A stretch of 64,000 nucleotides of DNA from Cryoendolithus antarcticus (Eukaryota; Ascomycota; Dothideomycetes; Cladosporiales; Cladosporiaceae), in contig NAJO01000014.1 in assembly GCA_002077065.1 (NCBI GenBank), positions 372,001 to 436,000 on the forward strand, in the 5' to 3' direction. The notes under the pieces are model-generated. The model searched no databases. It saw nothing but the letters and a program-made list of their open reading frames with translations, and was not told where the DNA came from. This document shows positions 55,171 to 64,000 of this stretch, in pieces (positions within the stretch are counted from its first letter, which is position 1; the number at the start of each line of letters is the position of its first letter). Made by a program: the position numbers and the translations under genes.

Positions 55171-56762
55171 CTATGAGACCTCCACGGTCCTCTGCTTCTT
55201 AGCCACAGGCACCTCAGCCTCAGCATCAGCCTGCTCGTCAATTGCCCGCTTCTCCTTCTCCTGCGCCAGCTCCCGCTCCTTCTGCTGGAAGATCTTCTTC
55301 TCCTTGTCACTCAGCGGTAGAAGCTCCTTCTCCTTGTCCGCTGACAAGTTGAAGTGGAAGTTGCGGATGATGCTATCGGCGTCATCGATGGCGAGTGGTC
55401 GTACATCAGCCATGGCTTTGATCTTGAGTGTGACAGCCTTGATCTGCGCTTCAGTCATGCCGAGGCCGAGTTGCTCGGCGCGGGATTTGATCGCGTTCCA
55501 GCCTGTGAGACGGGAAGCGAAGTGCACGTATCTGCTCATGCCGAAGTCGGAGGGTGTGATGATCTCGTATGTCGATGGGTTGTTCAAGATTGCCTTGGCG
55601 TGGATGCCAGCCTTGTGCGTGAAAGCGCAGAAGCCGGTGATGTAGTTGTTGAAGGGGATGTTGATCTCGACTGCTTCAGCGACAAGGTCCTCGATCTCCT
55701 TGAGCTTCTCGAGCTTGTACTTGCCACGGACGTACTCGCGATCTGCGACAATCATGCGAGCCATGAGTCCACCGAGGGACGTGATGCCATTTCGCTCGCC
55801 GATGCCGATGACTGAGGTGTCGATGTGGGTCGCACCTGCCTCAAGTGCGCAGTATGCGTTTGCGATTGCGCAGCCAGTGTCGTTGTGGAAGTGAGTCTCG
55901 ATATCGCAGCTGACGACACCGCGCAGTGTTCGCACAAGATCGTAGACTTGTCGTGGTGTTGCGCAGCTATCATGCATGTTAGCTTCAGATCTCTCCAGCA
56001 GTTTAAACTCCAAGCAACTCACCCGACAGTATCCGCGATACCAACCCTGTGCACACCAACCTTGTCCACCGCACTGTACAGCGTAAGAAGATCCACCAAA
56101 TCACTCCTGAACGAATCTTCCGAGCTAAACCGAATTTCCTTCCCACAACTCTTAACATACTGAATCACCTCAATAGCCGTGTTCTTGATATATGTGATAT
56201 CCTTCCCGTGACTATGCTCCATCAAATGACTGCTCGTCCCTATCACCACATCCACACCATCCACGCCAGTCGCCACAGCCATCTTAGCATCACTCATGTT
56301 ACATCGCACATGCGTCAAGATCTTGGCCTTGAGACCGAGCTTGCATATCGCCTCGCAGTCGAGTCGCGATTGCTCGGATGCTGCGGGTGAGGTGAGCTCA
56401 ATGTAGTCCACGCCGAAGTCGTCTAGAGCGCGGGCGATCTTAATCTTGGTCTCGGTGTCGAAGAAGGCGTTTGCGAATTGCTCGCCTTCTCGGAGTGTCG
56501 ACTCGATGATCTTGAACTTGGAGACATTGCTGAGGAAGTCGCCGACGGGGGCGTAGGGGTTGCTGGACTTGACCTTGGGGGCGACGTTGGTGTCGAAGGC
56601 TCTGGAGGGGACATTAGCTAGGTCATCGTTTAGCTGGTCTCACTCCTCATACTTGAAGTCCTTGTGGTCTCCGTTCACGCCGTTGGTGGTGCCATTCGTG
56701 CCATTGGTGACTCCATTGCCGTTCGCATGACCATTGGTCTCTTCGTCTGGTGCTGGACACAT
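55171..56762 (-). CDS. Homocitrate synthase (lysine biosynthesis)
   Basis: First enzyme of the alpha-aminoadipate pathway (LYS20/LYS21 type): acetyl-CoA plus 2-oxoglutarate gives homocitrate. Exons 56762-56644, 56601-56023 and 55966-55171 give 497 residues; introns are 42 and 56 bp. Family marks: [49 protein letters not shown] joined over the intron to [11 protein letters not shown], the metal-binding [20 protein letters not shown] and [13 protein letters not shown]. The N-terminus is an Asn/Gly-rich leader with NGT-type repeats. The C-terminus ends in a Lys/Glu helix and [11 protein letters not shown], a possible nuclear signal, as nuclear forms are known in yeast. Confidence 0.92.
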
Positions 56763-57342
56763 GTTTGCGGTATGGTGTATGTACTGTCAGAGATTCAGAA
56801 GCTCCGAAGATTTTATGGAGCGCAATATGAGTCAAGTCACACGATCTGATGCAGGCAAAGTTCGCGGTGTGAACTGGGGAGGTCTCACTTCACGCCGAGT
56901 GACGCAAAAAGTTCGCCTAGCTCCCCCGCGATCGGCCATCCTGCATCCTCTCCGCATTGGCATGCGTTCAATTTGCCGGTACTGATGGCTCGTGATCATG
57001 CGTGAGCAATCTCTTCCCACCGCGGAGAAGTCCCCAAGCTTCAGCTGTCAAAGCACTTCGCAGCCACGGCGAGATGCGTTGCATTCATCAGGCAGCCTCT
57101 TTCCCATCGAGCACGCCGAGAAGGTCCTGATCATCACGCTTGAGTCGCTTGACATCTTCACTCACTTGCGGCGTTAGTAGTCAGCGAAGTGAAGTCCGGG
57201 TCACTCATTGTGACTCCTGCTCAGGAAGGTAGTAGATCGAATTTCACGCTTCATCGAACTTTCACTTCCTGTCGCTGAGGGCGAATTTCTAGTATCCTTT
57301 CATCTCTACTACCACCACTTGCGCATCTAGCACTTTTCCAGC
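56763..57342. other. Divergent promoter region homocitrate synthase / GNAT
   Basis: 580 bp. Contains the TGAGTCA element listed separately; otherwise nothing recognised. Confidence 0.5.
56828..56834. promoter_or_regulatory. TGAGTCA, Gcn4/CPC1-type site upstream of homocitrate synthase
   Basis: Exact match to the TGASTCA consensus of the cross-pathway amino-acid control activator, 66 bp upstream of the lysine-gene ATG. Lysine genes are known targets of this control in fungi. The motif is seen; its use is inferred. Confidence 0.55.
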
Positions 57343-58108
57343 ATGGCATCCTCACCCTTCCAGGTCCCCCCCGCAACCGAGGCGGACTTCCCAGCTCTCG
57401 CGTCCATCATGGTCTACGCCTTCATGGGCCACCCAACAGAGCTACTCAACACCGGCGACCCCGCAGTCCCAGGTGTCCTCGAAGCGGCGAGCGCTCGTCA
57501 CTTACACGCATGTCGAGATCATGAGTCGCGTTTCCCTGGCCCTGTCATGATCAAATGCATTCACAAAGACCCCAAGACCGGCGAAGAGGAGATCGTAGCC
57601 TCTGCGGAATGGTTCATATACTCGCACGAAAGAAGTCGCGAGGAGTATGAGAAGATGCACTACCTCCTAAGCGCGGAATGGATCGAAGACCCCACAGGGA
57701 GAGAGAAGATGCTGAAACTACGAAGACCTGTGGTATGCTACTGATCTCTGCAGTTGTGTCTCGGTTCATCATTGATGCTAAGATCACGCACAGCACGAAC
57801 AGCGCGTCCACTGGATGGCAGGCAAACCCTACGGCCTGCTCATGTATCTATGTGTCGCACCTAAATGGCGAAAACAAGGCGTCGGCACAATGTGCGTGCA
57901 GTGGGGACTTGATAGATGCCGTGAGCTAGGCATCCCAGCTTACTTGGAAGCAAGTGTAGAAGGCGTGCCAGTCTACAAGAAACTCGGCTTCGAGGAGATG
58001 GGCGTGCTAAGACGGACGTCTTGGGATGACGAGGAGGAAGAGATGCCCGTTATGATTTGTTGGCCCCCGGGCACGAAAGACGAGGAGAAGAAACCTGCTG
58101 AGAGATGA
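57343..58108 (+). CDS. GNAT family N-acetyltransferase
   Basis: Acetyl-CoA-dependent acetyltransferase. Exons 57343-57732 and 57794-58108 (intron 61 bp) give 234 residues. The N-terminal part starts PPATEADFPALASIMVYAF. Motif A is clear in the second exon: LMYLCVAPKWRKQGVGTMCV with the acetyl-CoA-binding RKQGVG, then GIPAYLEASVEGVPVYKKLG and FEEMGV, the usual C-terminal GNAT elements. The insert between them (EWFIYSHERSREEYEKMHY) is typical of fungal small-molecule GNATs. The substrate is unknown. Confidence 0.8.
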
Positions 58109-58266
58109 TGTGCAGCATTTTTAGCGTAGGCACAGTGGGAGTTTTGCATTGTGACTGTATGCTTCACTATGCTATACTAGCCATCTCCTCCCGTTTTGTG
58201 CCGCTCTCGAGCTCATATCATGACTTCATGTCATGTAGACTGTCATTTTGCATTACCATTGCTTTC

Positions 58267-60957
58267 TCAAGCCACCGGCTGGCCCAACTGCGGGCAATTC
58301 CCATAATCCGGGCAATTAATTGCAGCCTCATACGTCTGGTTCGCAGGTGGCTGTGGCCACAAATCCAACACAACCTGCTTACCAGTCAACGTGAAGCTCA
58401 ACGTCGCTTGCGTAGGCACATTCAGCAAGAACTCGTATTTCCCCGGGTACAAGATCGAGTTCCCCTGCTCGTCTCTCCTCGCCAGCGCGCCGAGTGTGAT
58501 GTTCAAGTTGGCTGAGGCGACACGACCAGGAGCGATGGCAGCGAAGCGCGTGTAGGATACTAGCTCTTTGAGCGGGTAGGGCGCTGGCCCGGCATTGGAG
58601 GTGCGCGCGAAGAGCACGGCGCTGTAGTCGGAGGTTACTTTGCGACCTGTGTTGCGCACGGAGATGGCGGCTGAGGGGAAGGGACAGAGATCTGGATGTG
58701 CTTCATCGCAGCCAGACAAGAGGTCCTGAATGTTGTAGCTCCCATGTTGCTTGCAGGTAGTAGGGCCGTGGTAATTCTTCTTCCAGCCGTGGTGGCCGTA
58801 GTTCCAGGGCGCTGGGGCGGAGACTGCGAACGAAGACTGGAAGGAGGTGTAGTGGAGACCGTAGGCGTAAGGGAGCACGCCGCCATCATACCATTTGTAG
58901 GTACGACCTGGGTTTCCCGGGCCGGAGCGCAGCGACATGTTCGCCATGGGGACTTGGTTCACATAGTCCGCTGGGTACATCGTCACTGGCAGACGGCCGG
59001 CTGGCGCCACGGCTCCAGTCAAGATCTCGAAGGCTGCGACGCCGCCGTCTTGCCCTGGGTAGCCGGCCCAGACGAGTCCGTTAATGGCCTTGTTATTCAG
59101 CAGAGGCGTGGCGTCGAGCATCGTGCCGAGCTGCGCGACGATGACTGGCTTGCCGAGACTGGAGAGCTGAGTGAGGAGATCTAGCTGCGCTTGAGGCCAG
59201 GAGATCTGGTAGCGGTCCATAGCTTCCGCTTCGACGGACCAGTCTATGCCGCCGAAGTAGAGGATTACGTCGGCTGACGAGGCAGCGGCGAGGGCGGCGC
59301 TGGAATGGTTCGAAGAGAGGACGGACTGGTTCGTAGGGCCGTTCGCGTAGGTGTATCGGAGGCCGAGGGCTTTGGCTGCGTAGACTGCGTTGTGGATGTA
59401 GGGCGCTGGGCCGCTGTAGCCGCCTTGGAGGTTGGTGGTGCCTGGGCAAGGTGTCAGTGAGAGGAGGATGATTTCAGTAGCAGATTAATGCTTACCGTTC
59501 GCCCACATGCCGATTAATGCCACCTTCTTGCCGCTCAATGCGATTGGCAGCGTCCCGTCGTTTTTCAGCAGAGTCATACCGGCCGTTGCTGCAGTCTTCG
59601 CAAGCTGCTGCGACGACGGAGTATCGACCGCAGACCACCCGATGGATCGGTATGGCTGAGAAGCCGCTGAGTCAAAGTATCCAGCAATGATGAGCGCCTC
59701 ATACTGCCTGACGAGCGCGGTGGTAATCACTTCCTCGGTGGCATAACCATCGTAGTACGCACCGAGGGTGTCGACAATGTTACCAGCACCAGTGTTGGCC
59801 ACAATACACGCACTGTCCATGCCAGCCGTAAGCGAGATGCCCTCAGCTGCGGCAGTCGTAGTAGTGTAGTTGTGGTTGCCGACCATCTGCCCAACAGCGT
59901 TGCAGTCGGACGTGACAAAATTGTTGTCAGTGGTCCAGCCCCAATGCTCGCGAAGGATAGTCTTCATGAAATATGCATTTGCGCAGGAGGGAACACCATT
60001 GACGGCGTTGTAAGAACACATGAACGACCCGACGTTCTGACGAGCGCACATCTCGAAGGGCGGCATGTAGTACTCTGCGAGATCCTGGGAGGTGATCTTG
60101 GCATCGTAGCCATATCGCACCGGCTGAGTCTCGAGATCGTATCTGTGAAAGTCAGATCAACAATCATTTCGTTTTTGTATCAGATGTCTCATACCCGGAG
60201 AAATGCTTGCAAGTAGCGATCATTTTCTTGTAACCGCTGTGGCTAGTATTGAAAAGCCCGGCATCAGTCCCCTCAAGACCGATGAGCAAACGCTTGACAT
60301 AGCCGGAAGTGCGCAGAGGATCCTCGCCAGGTGTCTCTGATCCCCGTCCCCAACGTGGGTCGCGGTCTAATCTTTCATTAGCTCTGATGTCGCTAGCTCT
60401 CACAAACGATCAGTACTCACAAGGGTTGATGTTCGGCGTGAAAGCATTCAGTCCGAATCGCCCTACCACTAATCAGTCCCAACCGCTTCTCAGATTCCTC
60501 ACTCGAACCTACCAGCATTACTATACGCTCTCGCCTCCGTACTAATCACAGTCGCAATCTCCTCCACCAGATCATCATCAAAAGCCGCCGAGAACGTGAT
60601 CGGCATCGGAAAGCTGGTAGCATACGAAAAAGTCCCATTCCTGTTGAAGTTCGCTCCCGGGCTGCCGGCAACACCATGCAACGCCTCGCTCCAGAACTCG
60701 TACGGTGGCAGACCGAGACGAGCGGAGCCGTTCGCGACATCTAGCAGATTTTCCAGCTTTTCGGTAATCGTCATGGCATTGATGATTGCCACGGCGCGGT
60801 CGTGGGGCGAAGCATCCGGGTTGCAGACGAGGTTGCTGGTCAAGAGGGCAGGACCGTTGACGCAGTCGGGGTACTTCGTGTAGATGCCAGTTTGGAGTTG
60901 GGCGGAGGCATAGCCCAGGAGGGCGGCCGCGGCCGTGGCCTTGAGGGTTGTGCGCAT
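58267..60957 (-). CDS. Secreted GH3 beta-xylosidase (xlnD/bxl type)
   Basis: Glycoside hydrolase family 3 exo-1,4-beta-xylosidase that releases xylose from xylo-oligosaccharides. Five exons, 60957-60513, 60462-60421, 60366-60195, 60142-59496 and 59441-58267, give 826 residues; introns 50-54 bp. The signal peptide is MRTTLKATAAAALLGYASAQ. Family marks: YEFWSEALHGVAGSPG, RFGLNAFTPNINPYRDPRWG built over two introns, GSETPGEDPLR, CKHFSGY, and the nucleophile region FVTSDCNAV with the Asp near residue 299. The C-terminal fibronectin III-like domain carries SVRNTGRKVTSDYSAVLFAR. N-glycosylation sequons are frequent (NGS, NTS, NHS). Confidence 0.92.
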
Positions 60958-61159
60958 CTTGAGAGGATGGAAATAGAATAGGTGAGAGGAGGAGAGAGAG
61001 GGGAACAATGAAAGGGCTATGTACTCGACCTGACCGGATACTATGGCATGCACTCTACCCCATCTGCTCGTACAGAGTCATGGGCAGTCCTCTACGGGCC
61101 TGCACCTTGACGCTCGTCGATACTAGTTCGTGGAGGTAAGGTCACATCCAGGCACGAAT

Positions 61160-61165
61160 GCGGGG
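61160..61165 (+). promoter_or_regulatory. GCGGGG, CreA-type carbon-repression motif
   Basis: Matches SYGGRG, the CreA consensus, about 200 bp upstream of the xylosidase ATG. A second copy lies about 90 bp further upstream. Short motif, so moderate support. Confidence 0.4.
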
Positions 61166-61222
61166 ATCATCGTATTGCTGCTGCGGAGTGCATACAATGG
61201 TGGAGTTCTGCCCGCAACGTCT

Positions 61223-61229
61223 TTTAGCC
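61223..61229 (-). promoter_or_regulatory. GGCTAAA, XlnR-type xylanolytic activator motif
   Basis: On the gene strand this reads GGCTAAA, the binding core described for XlnR, about 265 bp upstream of the beta-xylosidase ATG. The position and target gene fit the known xylanolytic regulon. Confidence 0.5.
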
Positions 61230-61247
61230 AAGAAGTCTTCAATGCTT

Positions 61248-61253
61248 GCGGGG
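61248..61253 (+). promoter_or_regulatory. GCGGGG, CreA-type motif next to the XlnR motif
   Basis: Second SYGGRG match, 19 bp from the GGCTAAA element. Close pairing of activator and repressor motifs is common in fungal xylanase promoters. Confidence 0.4.
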
Positions 61254-62373
61254 GTAGAAGTCCAACGACTTCGATTCTCCCGGACGCTTGATGTCGCGCG
61301 CTTCATGCGTGCTGATGAAGCATGAGGTCAACAAGCTGCGGGCGCCGCTCGGCTATCGGATGGGAAAGCTTGGCGGGTGTTCTCCTCCACCACGGAAAGT
61401 ACGATAGATTGGTACGATGCAGCAGATCGAAGCAGTTCAGGCTGATGTGCAAGCAGCTGTTGCAACGGTGCTCAGTACCTGCAGCTGCGCGATTTTGAAG
61501 TAGTGGACGTGAGCTTATCAGGTGCCGTACCTGCATGACCTTTCCAGGCATTGCAACAAGGTGTCCGGGTTTTGCACACTGAGGAGTGGCAGGACTCGTA
61601 CTAGGGGAAGGATGAGCATGCCGCGAAGGCTAGAGTGAGAAACACTCCATTACACGCCTATTCTGTACTACGCCCTCACCAAATGCTCTCCCAATCGCCC
61701 GACTAGGCATCAGAAGTCCCCAGCTTTGCATGCCAGGATCCTCCATCGCCAGTCAAGCCCATTGCATAATCCCCCATGATGCCGCCTTTTCAGCAGTCCC
61801 AGTCAGAGACTCCCATGCCGCCACCTTGGGGAATAAAAGTCTATCGAGGTATCATCTGATCTCAGAGCCCAAACGCATGAACCGCAGGCCATGCAATCGC
61901 TAAGAACGCAGCATTCCAGCACCAGATCCGTTGTGCATACCATGTATCATCGCCCTGCGCCCGGTTGCCAGGCGGTTGACGAACAGCATGTCGTGTTGTG
62001 TTCGGTACCGAAAGCGTTAGTTGCGCGAGTGCAAAGCCCGCTTTAGTGATGTTAACGCCGCAAGAAAGAAAAGAGGAGAAGCAGACGCTTGATGAGGACT
62101 GTAGGTCAGTCGCACTGCTCATCATGCTGCTGGTCGTGAAGCACTCCGGGTCCACGCAAAGCCATGATGTACAGCCTTGCAGACCCAGTTTGCCATTTGA
62201 GAGCCCAGTAATGCACGTCTATTTCCCCATGCCAATGTAGTGTAACGCCGAAGGCCCAGTGATGGCCCAAAATGTGTGTGTAGAGGTCGAGAGTGTCGGT
62301 TGAACGAGGTCCAGGGAGTGATGGGTGAGGCTCACCGCGGCATCAGCACCTGAGGTGGCATGGGACTGAGGCC

Positions 62374-64000
<1,627 letters not shown>

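Larger units (their letters stand above)
60958..62373. other. Xylosidase promoter and intergenic region
   Basis: 1.4 kb between the beta-xylosidase start and the DED1 stop. It contains the XlnR and CreA-type motifs listed separately. The frames in 61862-62240 show no family likeness. Confidence 0.5.

Overview
The window is nuclear DNA from a filamentous ascomycete (Pezizomycotina). The evidence is many short introns (about 42-111 bp) with GTRNGY-type donors and CTRAY branch points, a Zn2Cys6 transcription factor, an xlnD-type secreted beta-xylosidase, homocitrate synthase (fungal lysine pathway), and closest-looking matches to fungal forms of ECM29, ERV2, DPH4, IES1, SWS2 and DED1. A dothideomycete is my guess, but no single feature proves it. 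Genes lie on both strands, singly or in divergent or convergent pairs, with no operons. I see no CRISPR array, rRNA, tRNA or intact transposon.

Layout. 0-9 kb: indoleamine 2,3-dioxygenase (-), ERV2 sulfhydryl oxidase (-) and the proteasome adaptor ECM29 (+). 10-13 kb: an eight-exon Zn2Cys6 regulator whose zinc cluster is spread over four exons. 13.7-20.8 kb: a GCK-III Ste20-like kinase, then a 1427-residue mostly disordered protein carrying what looks like a PABC/MLLE domain. 21-27.5 kb: a membrane-anchored gamma-glutamylcyclotransferase-like protein, a tiny coiled-coil protein, methylthioribose-1-phosphate isomerase with an in-frame TAG at codon 18, an aldo-keto reductase and ornithine aminotransferase. 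29-36 kb: an ArfGAP-UBA protein, an F-box protein and a tandem pair of membrane-anchored F-box-like paralogues, one of them frameshifted. 36-46 kb: DPH4, a C2-domain protein, INO80 subunit IES1 and an M16 metalloprotease. 46-48 kb: a 2.1 kb gene-poor stretch with a diverged repeat and hairpins. 48-58 kb: a small proline-rich protein, mitoribosomal uS13m, ER cyclophilin B with two possible C-termini, a small hydrophilic protein, a CobW-type GTPase, mitoribosomal mS29, homocitrate synthase and a GNAT acetyltransferase. 58-64 kb: a GH3 beta-xylosidase with XlnR and CreA-type motifs upstream, and DED1 running off the right edge.

Most genes are housekeeping and do not form one pathway. The points most worth a second look are the MLLE-type domain in a large disordered protein, the nonsense codon in MRI1, paired palindromes upstream of the dioxygenase, alternative ends of cyclophilin B, the frameshifted paralogue, and three introns that are multiples of three with no stop codon and so are invisible to simple ORF calling. 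All exon junctions were worked out by eye from splice signals, reading phase and family conservation; none was checked against transcripts.
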